NCBI GenBank assembly: GCA_015680685.1
Contig: MNCI01014546.1
Coordinates: forward strand, 544,945 to 608,944
Reading direction: 5' to 3'
DNA: 64,000 bases
From: Gnetum montanum
Lineage: Eukaryota; Streptophyta; Gnetopsida; Gnetales; Gnetaceae
The stretch's first letter is position 1. Each line of letters begins with the position of its first letter. This document shows, piece by piece, positions 21,874 through 34,114 of this stretch. A model generated the notes under the pieces. The model worked only from the letters and a program-made list of their open reading frames with translations, searched no databases and was not told the DNA's origin. Made by a program: the position numbers and the translations under genes.

Positions 21874-22761
21874 TGATAAGATGCATTTTTTTGATGGCTA
21901 TGATATTGGGTATAAGATATTGGAGCTACGATATTCGCGTACCTGATATCAAAGCCCAAACTACAACATCCAATATCACAAGACATGTGCTTACCTATAA
22001 ATACGATACTTAGGTGCATGGTCCAAATAACAATTTCGTTCACCCTTATCGAAACTCTTTTAGTTTGTTTCCATGAATTTAGACTTAGTAATTAGAAGTG
22101 TGAATGCTCGTAGTGTAGTGTGAACTAGTGAGTGACATCTTTATTGAAGAATTTTGTAATTGGGCACAAGTGTGACCGGAAATAAAGATTGAGCTATTTT
22201 CCACTATTGCAGCATTCTTCTAGTTTTATTGTTTACACTTGGAATAATTTTCTTACTATTTCCTAATTAATGTTTACTTTTCCATGCACCTTACTTTTAC
22301 ATGTCCATATTAAGTAGAATGAGTACGACTAATCTCAAGCACTTAAGTGTAATTGCTTGGTAACTCAGTAGTGCTATCGCTTGGTATGTTCAGTAGTGAA
22401 ATACTTGGTATCCTAGTGGTAGTTACATGAAGCCCAAGGTGTGTATAGAAGATTAGGAACAGATAGTCATCATACTAGGCTAGACTATATTCATTATTTG
22501 TTTTACTTAGTTTAGAATTCACCTTTATACTCATCATGTTTACTAGGAGTAAGATGGCCTACAAAACATCAGTTATCATATACCTCATCGTGAGTTAAGC
22601 CATACCCATAAATTTCACTAGCTCACATGGGAAGACAATGATCTTGAACTTTAACCAATTACTGGGATATTCACATTGCCTCATTCACAAATTACGATTT
22701 GGTCATGTGTGAACACTTGTGACTTATATGGTTGGGCATTAGATTACTCCACTGCTCATCA
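21874..22761 (+). repeat. E2 5' LTR
   Basis: It starts TGATAAGATGCA and ends CTCATCA (888 bp). U3 begins with GATAT-rich sequence (21900-21960). The TATA box is at 21996-22003, and an R/U5 region with AATAAAGA is at 22180. It is homologous to the E1 LTR and the solo LTR. Confidence 0.92.
21996..22003 (+). promoter_or_regulatory. TATA box of the E2 LTR promoter
   Basis: TATAAATA, preceded by CC and followed by CGATAC. The equivalent box is kept in the 3' LTR near 33350 and on the minus strand in E3 (10783-10790). Confidence 0.65.
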
Positions 22762-22762
22762 T

Positions 22763-22780
22763 TGGCACCATTGCTAGGGA
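22763..22780 (+). other. E2 primer-binding site, tRNA-Asp type
   Basis: TGGCACCATTGCTAGGGA, one base after the LTR end. It differs from the tRNA-Asp(GTC) complement only by transitions. Confidence 0.85.
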
Positions 22781-22894
22781 CTTGTCAATGTATGCTGAGT
22801 AATTAATTACATAAAGTTTGTTGTACCTGAAACACAAAGTTAAAATTGATAACTCTAACTAAGCACACTTAAAACAAACATCTTAAACCATAAC

Positions 22895-24930
22895 ATGGCT
22901 TCAAGTAAGGATACATTATCACCTAAGAAGGAACTACAAATAAGCAGTGACAAAATCAAAGAGGAAGAAGACTAGAGCATGCCAATGTAGAAAAGAATCT
23001 CATATTCATATCATGATCCTTATTATGTCAATTTCACCTTCATATTTTATTAGGATGGTCAATTAAGGTGGAGAGATCTTCAAGGGAACATCGTTCTACC
23101 GCCAAAATGTTTAGCATCCATCATGCTCCAAACTGCTCTCAAGGGGATGAAACTAAGTGAAGCACTTGGAGGGTGTCATGTGACCAAACACATGACCAAA
23201 TCCTATGAGCCCATTGAGGAGTAGTTAAGAAGAGACAAAGTCATGGAGACCCAGCATGATCAAAACAAAGGAAAGAAGGTTAACTTTCTTGTTGTCTTGG
23301 AAGAGCTTGATGAAGATGAATTCATAGTTGAACAACTTCACCAAAATCGTGAGAGTCAGTCACAAGTGCCTATCATTCAATTAGAGGAACCTGTCAAGAG
23401 TCAGCCATGCTCTAACTTAGTAGAGACACTCAAAATAGAGGCAAAAGACTCAAGGCACAAGCAAGACTCATGGCCAACAGTTCCTCATGAATCTCATAGA
23501 GAAGAACATTAGAGTCATCATAGGAGGACAAGCTCGCACCATTCTCCTACTACCTCATCTGCATCCCCATGATCATTAGAAGACTCTAATAGAAGGAGGC
23601 AAAGGTATAGAAACTATGACAAGGAAGAGAGGTGAACTTATGACTGTTATGACCATCACTCAAGGCATTCCAATTTAGAAGATTTAGAGTATGAATAATG
23701 TAGATGTAGAGATCACAGAAATCATGAAAGGGATGAGCACAAAAGGGGGCACTACTACAACTAAGTGCATGAACCTAATTGAGATGATGAACCCCTAATG
23801 ACAACTTGAAGCATGATTAACATATAGGAAGTGGTACACATTCCAATAGGCATGTGAGGGATAGCTGTATCAAATGGCTTGATATGAATAACATGCTAAG
23901 ATTTGAAGGTGGTTATAATGCGGATCCACAACATCACCTTTAAGCTTTCCATGATGCTTGCACCCTACAAAACATTGAAAGTAACTAGCAAAAGTTAAAT
24001 TTGTTTCCAGGAATACTTGTGAAAGAGGTAGAGAACTAGTACCAATTAGTTGAACTTGAATCAATGAGAAGATGAAGTACCATTCTAGAGATCTTCAATG
24101 ATAATTACCAAACCTACTCACAGGTGTCTAATTTAAGAAGACAAATCCAAGGATGGAAGCAAGGGACTCATGAAACCCTTGATGTGACAATGGGTAGATA
24201 CTACTCACTACTACATAGATGCCCAGGCCATGAATTTTCACAATGAGAGTAACTCAAGCACATTGTAGATGGATTACAAAATAAAATGAGAGAGACACTT
24301 GGGATTTATGCCCAAGGCAGATTATTTGAATTGATTTCCCATTGCATCTAGAGATTAATTAATCAACTGGCGAAGGAAGAAGGTGAATTAAGGAAGAGAA
24401 AAATAGTTAAGGAGTACAACTGAGATCTATTCATTAGAAAGAGAGATGCAAGGGTTTGTGATACCCAACAAGAGGAAATATTAGATTAGGAAATTCAAAA
24501 GAAGACTCTACCAATTCAGAAAACTGTAACTGATATTGTAGCAAAGGTAGAAAAAATGTAGGACTCAATAGACAAAAAATTTACAACTTCATTGAAGACT
24601 GTGGAGGAAAGAACAGAGCAAGCTTTTGGAAAAGGCAAAGATAAGAAAAAGAAGAAAGATTTTATATAGAAAGGCAAAGTGGCTATTCTGGTTGAGTGTT
24701 CAAACACTAGCTCCACTGATGAGGAAGGATAAGCTGTGTGTTAGTACAAACATCCCAAGGGATGTTTCCCAGTAATGATACATTTGCAAGAAATAGGGGA
24801 ATATGTACTCGATCCTAAATTTTTCAAAAAAAAAATGCTCAAAAGGTTACCTTATCCCCAAGGTAGCTATAGGCAGAGCTTCCAACTAGCATACTATCCT
24901 AGTGGAGCTTTGCCATAGCCACAAGAATAG
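22895..24930 (+). pseudogene. E2 gag (decayed)
   Basis: The ATG at 22895 gives MASSKDTLSPKKELQ. The N-terminal conserved block FTFIFY.DGQLRWRDLQG is readable near 23030. An acidic open piece (23243-23512) follows. The capsid-type gag domain begins about 24080, with WKQGTHETLD and RETLGIYAQGR readable in shifted frames. The nucleocapsid motif VCxYKHPKGC is at about 24735. Stops occur every few dozen codons. Domain order and spacing match E3, which preserves this ORF best. Confidence 0.82.
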
Positions 24931-25800
24931 TACCATCAATAGTGACAATAGCCCCAATCATGGGGCATACCACCACCACACTAATAGTATCCATATAAGC
25001 AACTTGATCCTTATGGATACTATGTACAACATCTAATTTCTTCTAGAAATGGTGCTATCCAAAATCCACAATGCTACCCCACTGAGTACCATAGACCAAT
25101 GCCACCAAGAATAGATCCAAACTCATATGTGTAGCCAACAATAGTTGGCCCTTCCAACCAACACTTGAATCCTCTACCACTAGTGCCACCTCCTGTCATG
25201 TAGGAGGAACTACCATCACAACTGTAGCAAAAGAATGCTACTAGGATGTTTAGTACACAAGAGGAGGTAATCACATATGAACCCAAAACTAGAAAATGAT
25301 CATTCTTTCGAACGAGTTAAAAAAATGTTCAACAAATGGGGAACACATCCACTTCCACCTCATCTACATCCAATTCTCCTCAACACAAAAAGCTTCCATC
25401 TTCATCAAGTTCAAATATCACAACTGTCATGCTTACCTAGACAAATTTTCAGTGCCTACATTGAAGAGACTAATAAGTTAGAACAATTCAAGGAAAGGCA
25501 CTTCCACCCATGAACCAATCAAGAAGAAGAGATAGATTAGGAATTCTTGGAGATCCCAGACACCATAGAACCAAAACCATTAGAATTGAAGGCCCTACCA
25601 ACCACATTGGAATTTGCATTTTTAAACAACAAAAAGCCTGTAATAATTAACATCACTTTAATATAAGAACTAAAAAGGAAGTTACTAGAAGTGATAAACA
25701 AATGGCCTACAACTTTTGAATGGTCTTATAATGATATCATAGGAATTGATTTGTGAATTTTCCAACAAAAGATATACACTGACCCTACAATCAAACCAAG
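24931..25800 (+). pseudogene. E2 gag-pol linker with the protease deleted
   Basis: The Pro/Tyr/Gly-rich linker runs to about 25437 and then continues directly at sequence (about 25450) that in E1 lies after the protease, at about 1800. The retropepsin blocks seen in E1, E3 and E5 (the ALLDS site and the FPIIMGR block) are absent. About 650 bases are missing relative to E1. The piece after the junction leads into the pre-RT region with LIGID-like residues near 25740. Confidence 0.72.
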
Positions 25801-26695
25801 ATGCCAACCCCAATGAAGGCTCAATCCTAAACTCAAAGAAGTAGTCAAGAAAGAGTTGGAAAAATTGCTAAAGGAAAGATTCATCTATTCTATTGTGGAT
25901 AGTGAATGGGTTAGCCCCTTAGTAATGTTTCCAAAGAATGGGGGCAAATGGTGAGTTTGCATTAAATTTTGAATGTTGAACTTAGCTACATTCAAAGATC
26001 ACTTCACTCTGCCATTTGTTGATAAGGTCTTGGACACCATTGTAGGACATGAATATTACAATTTTCTAGATGAATACAGTGGATATAATCAAATCCACAT
26101 TGCACTTGAAGACCAAGAAAAAATAACATTCACTAGTCCATGGGGAATGTTTGCCTACAAGAAAATGCCCTTCGATCTTTGCAATCCACTAGCCACCTTC
26201 CAAAGATTGGTATTAAGCATCTTCCAAAGCAAATTGGAAATGACATAGAAGTATTTATGGATGATTTTTCAACATACAAGTTGGATTTCAAATAAGCACT
26301 AGACCAGTTAAATTAGGTACTCAAAAGATGTGTTGAAACCAATCTGAAGCTCAATTGGTAGAAGAGTTGTCTCATGGTCTAGGAAGGCATAATGTTGGGA
26401 CCTAAAATCTTCCAAAAAGATATTGAGGTATATCCAGAAAAGATTAGAGTCATTCAGAATATTACTTAAAGGCCAAAAATAGTGAATTATATGAGATAAT
26501 TCTTAGGCAACACGGGATATTATAGAAGATTCATAGAAAAATTTTTCAAGATAGCTAAACTGCTTGTAGAACTCATGAAGAAGGTTGCATCCTTTGAATG
26601 GATAGAGTTATGTGAAAAGGCATTCAAAGCTTTGAAGCAAAAACTAGTAGAGACACCAGTCCTCCAAGCTCTAGATTGATCAAGACCTTTTCATA
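25801..26695 (+). pseudogene. E2 reverse transcriptase (decayed)
   Basis: Motifs in order: LLKERFIYSIVDSEWVSPL (25870-25925), an open block ATFKDHFTLPFVDKVLDT with FLDEYSGYNQIHIALEDQ (25973-26248), and the active site FMDD at 26254-26265. These are followed by Gypsy thumb sequence with a degraded FLGNTGYYRRFIEKF (about 26500-26550). In-frame stops and at least one frameshift lie before and after the active site. It is clearly homologous to E1 and E5. Confidence 0.92.
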
Positions 26696-26697
26696 TC

Positions 26698-27051
26698 ATG
26701 ATTGATGCTTTCAACTATGCACTTTGTGTAGTACTCACATAATTAGATGATCAAAAGAGACCATACTATATACACTATGCTAGCAGGAGCATCACTGGAT
26801 CACAATTAAATTACACAATAATAGAACAAGAGTTGATGGTTGTGGTGTATGCACTTAAAAATTTCAAACATTACATGCTCAGATATCAAATCTATGTCCA
26901 TACTGATCACAGTGCCATCCAATTTCTCATGAACAAACCAATGGTCAGTCCTCGAGTGATAGGATGGCTCATAATCTTGCAAGAATTTGACATCATGATG
27001 ATCGACAAAAAGGGAACAAAAAATGTGGTAGCTGATCATATATCAAGTTGA
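26698..27051 (+). pseudogene. E2 RNase H domain
   Basis: The three expected acidic positions are visible: MIDAF (first Asp), IIEQELMVVVYAL (Glu) and VHTDHSAIQFLMNK (Asp). It ends with NVVADHISS. The segment 26833-27051 is open for 72 codons. One TAA replaces a Gln codon in the N-terminal part (about 26740), and the domain is not joined in frame to RT. Confidence 0.88.
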
Positions 27052-28200
27052 AATGGGATTTCAAAAATCAAGTAGAACCTTTATGAAACTAATTTCCTAA
27101 TGAAGATATATTTGTCAAAATAGTACAAGCTGTAAACTCAATAGGGAAGCCATGGACCATAGAATATATGACTTATTTATCAACATAGGAGCTTTCTACT
27201 TAATGGAGTAGAGAACAATGTGAGCAATTCCTTCACTGAGAAAAATAGTATATGGAAATTAATGACAATTTGTACAATATTTATACAAATGGACTTGTCT
27301 AATGGTGTGTGCTAGAGTGTGATCAATAGATAGTTTTACAAGATGTCCATGAAGGTCCATGTAGTGATGACTATGCAGGGCACAAAATGGCACTCAAGCT
27401 GATGATGGTATGCTACTTTTGGCCTACCTTGGTCATAGATGTCCATACTTTTGCATAATCTTATGAACAATGCCAAAGAGATGGAGGAGTTATTGTTAGA
27501 TACAAAGGGAAACAACATTGGATATAGCCACTGGAACCTTTTGACATATGGGGAATTGACTTTATGGGACCCATAACATCGATGTCAAATGGAAAAGGAT
27601 ACATCATTGTCACTATGGATTACTATATGATGTGGGAAGAGGCAATAGCAATAAAAGATTGTACCACAAAAATAGCTATCAAATTTTTCCAACAACATGT
27701 AGTGAATAGATTTGAAGTACCAAGAATGCTTATATCAGATAATGGAACTCACTTCACTGGTGCTACATTTAAGAAGCTCATGCAATAACTTATGATGAAC
27801 CACAAGCTAACAACACCATATCATCCCCAAGCAAACGGTCAACCCAAAGTCACTAATAGAGAAATTACTAGGATACTCACTAGGATGATTAGTAGGTTTA
27901 GAAGGGACTGCAACACTAAACTAAATGATGCTCTATGGGCCTATAGGACATCTTGGAAACTACCTATAGGGTACTCACCATATAAGGTAGTTTATGACAA
28001 GTTGCTAACACTCCCAATCTAAGCAGAGCTCCACAATCTAGCTACTGCTAATGAGCTTGATCTTGACTTGAGCTTAGCTCAAAAAGAACATCTCATGAAA
28101 CTGAATCTTCTAAATGAGAATAGGCTAGTAGCACTCATGAGTAGTGAAGTCTATAATCATTACTCCAAACCTAGAATGACACATGGATAAGACATGTAAC
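27052..28200 (+). pseudogene. E2 integrase (catalytic Glu lost)
   Basis: The N-terminal zinc-binding part is near 27340-27490 (DVHEGPC, GHKMALK, YEQCQRD). The core follows with PFDIWGIDFMGP (first Asp) and LISDNGTHFTGA (second Asp). The third residue lies in HPQANGQPKVTNREI, where the expected Glu of GQAEV is Lys, a G-to-A type change. The piece 27792-28022 is open with KLPIGYSPYKVVYDK. Integrase would insert the cDNA. The core is split by one TAA (27786). Confidence 0.9.
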
Positions 28201-30260
28201 CATACAACCAAGTGATATGGTCCTTTACTATAATCCTAATCATTTACTCAAAAAAGCCAAAGTTTAGACACTTTAGGAAGGACCATACATTGCTCAATCC
28301 ATTTATCCATCTAGTGCCTTACACATATACAACCCATCCTATCCACATAAGCTCATCATTGTCAATATTCAATACCATGAATATTCCAAGAGCCTACCCA
28401 ATCTACCCAATAGTATTCTACATGTTCCCTCTTCCATACAACTAATCCTAATGATAGTTGTAGGGGTGTTAGTCTAGAATCATAGGTACTTCATTAAATT
28501 TTTTTTTTCTTTTCATTCTTCCACATTCTTTAATATTTTCTCATCCTTTTATACTTTTCATTTCTTAAATTTTTGATAAAACTAAGAATAAACTCATGAT
28601 TGTTATGCCTAGAATGAAAAGTGAAGAACCAAGTGGGAATGTAAAGGGTGTAACATCAAGGGGATTTGTGGACTCTCTTGGATTACTTCTATTAGTTATA
28701 TCCTATTTTTAGGTTGTATTATATCCTGGTAGATCTAAGGAAAAATGGGAGTAAGAGTAAAATAAGTGTTACCTTACCATGTCACTAGAAAGGCATGTTA
28801 CCCATGCCTAAAGGTAGTTCTCTAGTAAGGTTGACATAGATTAAAATAAAAGAGCATAGAATAAATTTCTAGGAATCCCACTAGAAAGACATGTTACCCA
28901 TGCCTGAAGGTAGGTAGCTTCTCAAAATTTGAAAAAATAAAAACTACAATGAATAAACTCCTTCCTTGGACAATACGATAAGTAACAATACTCCTTGCAA
29001 TAGTGGTAGTCTTACAGTTGTAATTCCAAGAGATGAGACAATGCGATGTGATTGAACTGTGGTTTGGACTTGGTTTGAATCTTGGACAGAAAGGCTAATG
29101 ATTACTTTAATGACTAATAAAACATAAGAATTCATTATGCCTATTGTAAGATACCTCACATCCTGATTTCTATAATCCCTTCTAATTCCATCTCATCTCA
29201 CTATATGAATAATGATAGCTTATGGTTTTGTGTAACATAGAGTCATTTTCCTAATTTGGTGGTACTAACATGTGTGTTTTGGTAAACAAGTATGCATTAC
29301 ATTCAACTCCTTAAGTGCCTAAGAACACTTTTAGGCATGGTTATATAAGGGCATCAAGGGTTGGAACCTACTTTGGGAAGGACTCACTTGTATAACTATT
29401 CTATCTTATACCTACGAAGCAATTCCAAATCATCTTGAGCCTTCCAACATTAATAAACATCAACAAAAAATTCCCTCATCATTCAAACTATTCATTCTAA
29501 TAACATAAGTTCATTACCCATCTCATCCATTTTATGAATACTTCATTAACTTTCATGGCTTGAGATTCCTTCTTTGCACACTATTCATGCCAACATTTTG
29601 AAGAAATATGCATCATCCATCATCCCAAGATCCTCTAAATATGCTTTAAACCTTCTAGACATTCAAAAGGATTCATTTTCCATCCTTAAAACTTCAAGAA
29701 AAATATGAATTTTTGGTAGCCTCAATATCAAACCTACCTCAATATCAGATCGAATAAAATCTATATATACGTGAACACTTAGCCAAATTTTTCATTTTTC
29801 ATTTTCCACCCAAAGGATATTTTTCCATTTTTCTTTGACAATTTGAGCTCTTCCCCAAGCCATAACTTGCACATTATCACTCTAATTTTCATGATTTTCA
29901 AATCTATTTGATTCTAGAGTGCTCATCTTAGTCATGGGGGGTGCTAGTAAGGAAAATATGAGTCACTTTTTTCAAAATTGCTAATGCCCAAAAGGTATTA
30001 CAAGGGTAATTTTAAAGGAAAATAACCAGAATTTTTAAAGAAAATCACTCATATTAAGGAAAAAATAAATTGAATAAGACTCCTAATCAACCATACTGAT
30101 TATCTTAGGCCATATAAATGCATTAAGTAGGTTACATAAAAAACTTTTCTAACTCTATAATCATAATAAACTAAGAGCCTAATGTAACTAAGGGTATGAA
30201 TAAGGTATAGAACCACTATAATTTGTGCAAACCCTTAGTAACTCGAAATCCTTGATTGAT
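28201..30260 (+). other. E2 spacer between integrase and third ORF
   Basis: About 2 kb without a readable conserved domain. It contains poly-T near 28500 and a repeated piece: ACTAGAAAGGCATGTTACCCATGCCT occurs at about 28784 and, with small changes, at about 28871. A related line occurs in E5 at about 49016-49040, so the spacer is part of the family and not a later insertion. Confidence 0.6.
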
Positions 30261-30265
30261 TTTAG

Positions 30266-33020
30266 ATGGCCCCAAAGAGAGGAGCATAAGGTGAACACTC
30301 ACAACCTATAAGTAAAAGACCAAGAGGTGAAGGTAGAGGTCAAGTAGGATAAGAAGACCTAAAACATGTGAAGTAGGAAGCCCAATCCTTCAACATTCAT
30401 TGAGAAACTCTTGCTACCAAACAGTTGGCCCAAGGAGAGGTAGAGGAATTACAACTACGAGGACAACACCTCACATTGTCACAAGACTACCTCCAATCTA
30501 TCCAAAAAGAATCAATCCTAATCATAGTAATTGTGGAGATGAACTTTGGCCATTTATAGAATTTTTTTTGGAAGTAGTAAAGATGCAACTCCAAGTGTCA
30601 CCATTATGGCTTGTAATTTCAAACAATGGCGAATGGTATCTAGGGGAGACTTATCAATTCTAGCAAAATAAAGAATAAGGCACTATAGTCAACATCAAAG
30701 AAGTCTCTATTTCATATCCAGTTAAGGCAATAGCTAAAGCTCTAAACATACCTAATGAAGGAACAAAAGTGGAACATCTATCCACTAGATTAGACACCAA
30801 AACCAAAAAAATATGGCTAAAATGGGAATATGGAAAAGAAGACAAAGGATACAATGAGTTAACTTTAGAGGAAATAATTTATTTCAAAATTGGCACATAT
30901 TACTTGTTCCCAACAAAAGGATTAAATAGATTATCCACCTATGCAGCCAGAGGAAGTATGATCTTGATGGAAAAATACCATGCCAATCTCGCACAACTCT
31001 ACTTTATGAAGATATAGAGGTAGTTTGAAGAAAAGAAGGCAAGGAAGCCAACACTCCCATTCCCTTGACTTATCAAGAAGTTGTGCAAATGTGATGGAGT
31101 TCTAGAATACACCAATGACATTTCCAAGAAGGTCTAGAATGCCTTGTATGCTAAACTGCTCAAGGTAGCATCACCTAGGAAAGAATAGGATGAGGAACAA
31201 ACTAACATTGGGGAAACCACATAAACCAATGAATAATAACAAAAAGTGGAACCCAATGGCCAGTAGAAATAGTAGCAAGAATGAGAACAACAAGAAGTTC
31301 CACCACTATTGTCCTAGGACTATAGGCAATTGATGAGTCATCTGTGATAGATTGTAAAGACTATCAACTGGAAATAAGGGAGTAGGTCAATCTCTATAGA
31401 GTTATTAATAGTGCTATTCAGCCCACTATTTTTGTAGATCCTAGGACTAGATAGATATCATTATAGTCAGAAGGAGGGAACCAATGGTCACAATAGATCT
31501 TAGGGAACATTGTATCATTCCAAGTGGTACTAGAGACTGGAGAAGGAGCCACAATCATGGTAATGCAGCACCAAGATGCAGCAAGAGCCACATAAGTGCT
31601 TATGGATCACATTAAAAAATCCTTCAATGTACTTGTTGTGCTACAAGTGGATCTTATTGAAGCTAGAGATGCTCAAATGCTAGTTGAAACCTCAATGACT
31701 TCTACAAATCATGAAGATGTGCTAGATCAACTATTGTAGATTGGATAGGTGATGACAACACTTTTTGACATCCCAAGTGATGTCACTTCTATGCATTCAA
31801 AACTTATTACAACAAAGGGTAATTTGATCATGGTAAAGACTAGGATGAAGCATGCAAAACCTGAAATTTTAAGATTACAAGAAGAGCTTGTAGCATTGAG
31901 AGCCAAATGTAGAGATCCCACTTACTTCATTACACCTGACCAGTTAGAGCAATTCAAAATAGAATAGATGAATCACTTGATTGAGTAGAAAAATAAAATG
32001 GATAATGAGAAGGAGAAAGTGGTGTGGAATGCCTTAGTAGCTAAAGCCCAAAGGTATGCACGTGCTAAGGCACTCACCACAGCATAAGGACAAAACAAGC
32101 AACTTGTTGTAAATAATATGCAGTTGACCACTGTGGAGAAATAAAAGAACATCTTGGAAAAAGTATCCACCAATTAAGAGAACAACTAGTGATGATCAAC
32201 CAAGATATGAGCCACCTTGCATGAGAAAATAGTACCCTCTTAATGAAGGAGGTACACGCTATCCACCAAAAATTAGCTATTGAAATAAGTGCATGCTAGA
32301 ATGAGGTAAAGAAACATAAAAGGTTCAAGGAACACTTCTATGGCTAGGTGGGGATGTATAAGAAAATCAATGAAATAGGGATCCAAATGATGAAGGCCAG
32401 AATTAATTCCATATTAGCACTACAACCCCTCTTGTATAGTTACACCCATGTCCACCAGACAGAAGTTAAGAATAAAGACCTAAAAATAGAGGACTTGAAA
32501 GAGTACATGGGGTTAGCTAACCTTTGTTATGCTAACTTAGCCATGTTAATAGTACGTAGGTGTAGAAATGAACTAGAACAACAAGTAGCAATCACGTACA
32601 CATTGTATGAGAAGAAGTTTGTAGATTGTAAAGATGCCTTATAGAAAATTTAGGTGTTAAACTTCAAATTAGAAGTAGTAAAGGTTGGCTACTAGGGGTA
32701 CAAAGATGTTGTAGCAAACCTAGCTAGAAGATTATTAAATTATCATGAACTCTAAGTAAAGGCCATAGCTTTTGAAGAAGAGAGGAGATAATTTATAGTA
32801 TGGTATGTTAAAGCCAGTCAGATGTTTCTGTAGCTACCATGTCCACAAGATGTACTAGCTCCATCACACATTACACAACAAGCATGGATAGTACATTATC
32901 TAATAATGGAGGAGAAAACTTTTTAGGTGCATCTTAATAAATACAAATTCTAGAAGCCTGACAACAAGGAGAAGCAACCAATGGAAGAGCCACCACCACT
33001 AGGAACTACATAGGCTACAT
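30266..33020 (+). pseudogene. E2 third ORF downstream of integrase (env position)
   Basis: The ATG at 30266 starts MAPKRGA followed by an Arg/Gly-rich stretch. A conserved block near 30540-30660 reads ELWPFIEFFLEV and GEWYLGETYQF. A second block (30769-31080) reads ELTLEEIIYFKIGTYYLFP and ends TLPFP.LIKKLC, which resembles the putative plant transposon protein domain found in Athila-type ORFs. The C-terminal half (31750-32700) is charged and heptad-like, suggesting coiled coil. E5 has the same blocks at 50480-51020. I see no convincing signal peptide or membrane helix, so env is a positional label only. Confidence 0.6.
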
Positions 33021-33210
33021 GGAGCTTCATCCAACTTTTTTTTATTTTGTTTTAAAATTATCATGTCTTATCTTGTGTCAAATTTTTGTAACACACCACT
33101 GTGGCATTCAAGATTCATATATATAGTTAGTTATTCATGTCAATATACCTTCTAATTTTGTAAATAACTCTATCCTCATTTTGTTTTAACATAAGGGTGA
33201 GTTTTCAATT

Positions 33211-33223
33211 AGTTGAGGGGGTA
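33211..33223 (+). other. E2 polypurine tract
   Basis: AGTTGAGGGGGTA directly before the 3' LTR. E5 has CGTGGGGGTA at the same place. Confidence 0.75.
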
Positions 33224-34114
33224 CGTTAACATGCATTTTTTGATGGCTATGATATCAAGTATCTGATAGCAGAGTTGTAATATTGCATACTCAATATTGG
33301 AGCCCAAGCTACAACCTCAAATATTTGTATCACAAGACACATGCCTACTTATAAATATGACACTTAGGTGCATAGTCTAAACACTAGTTTCATCTACCCT
33401 TATAGAAACTCTTTTAGTTTGTTTTCGTGAACTTAGACTTAACAATTAGAGTGTGAATGCCTGCAATGTAGTACAAACTAGTGAATGACATATTTATTCG
33501 AGCATTTTGTACTTGGACACATGTGTAACCAAAAATAAAGATTGAGCTATTTTCCACTATTATAACATTCTTCTAGTTTTATTGTCTACACTTAGAATAA
33601 TTTTCTTACTATTTCCTAGTTAATGTTTACTTTTCCATGCACTTTACTTTTACATGTTCATATTAAGTGAAATGAGTACAATTAATCTTGAGCACTTAAT
33701 TGTAATTGCTTGGTAAGTCAATAGTGCTATCATTTAGTATGCCTAGTAGCTAAACACCTGGTATCCCAGTGGTAGTTACATGAAGCCCAAGGTGTGCATA
33801 AAAGATTAGGAATGAATACTCATTACACTAGGCCAGACTAGATTAATTATTAATTTTACTTAGCTTAGAATTTACTTTTATGTTCATCATGTTTACTAGG
33901 GGTAAGATGGCCTATACAACCTCATTTATCGTATACCTCATCATGAGTTAAACCATATCCATAAATTTCACTAGCTCACATGGGAAGATAACAATCCTGA
34001 ACTTTAACCAATTACTAGCATATTCACATTACCTTATCTACAAATTACGATCTAGTCATGCATGAACACTTGTGACTTGTATGGTTGGGTGTTGGATTAC
34101 TCCATTGATCATCA
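33224..34114 (+). repeat. E2 3' LTR
   Basis: 891 bp, ending GATCATCA, followed by AGCCA. Its first two bases are CG instead of TG. It aligns with 21874-22761 over its whole length. Confidence 0.92.

Larger units (their letters stand above)
21874..34114 (+). mobile_element. E2: complete-structure Athila-like LTR retrotransposon (12.2 kb)
   Basis: It has LTRs at 21874-22761 and 33224-34114, a primer-binding site at 22763, gag, pol with RT, RNase H and integrase, a third ORF and a polypurine tract. Target duplications AGCCA lie at 21869-21873 and 34115-34119. In a 90-base comparison (22201-22290 with 33554-33643) the LTRs differ at 7 positions, all transitions. The protease is deleted and every ORF has stops, so it is inactive. 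It lies within the left LTR of E4 and is therefore younger than E4. Confidence 0.93.
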
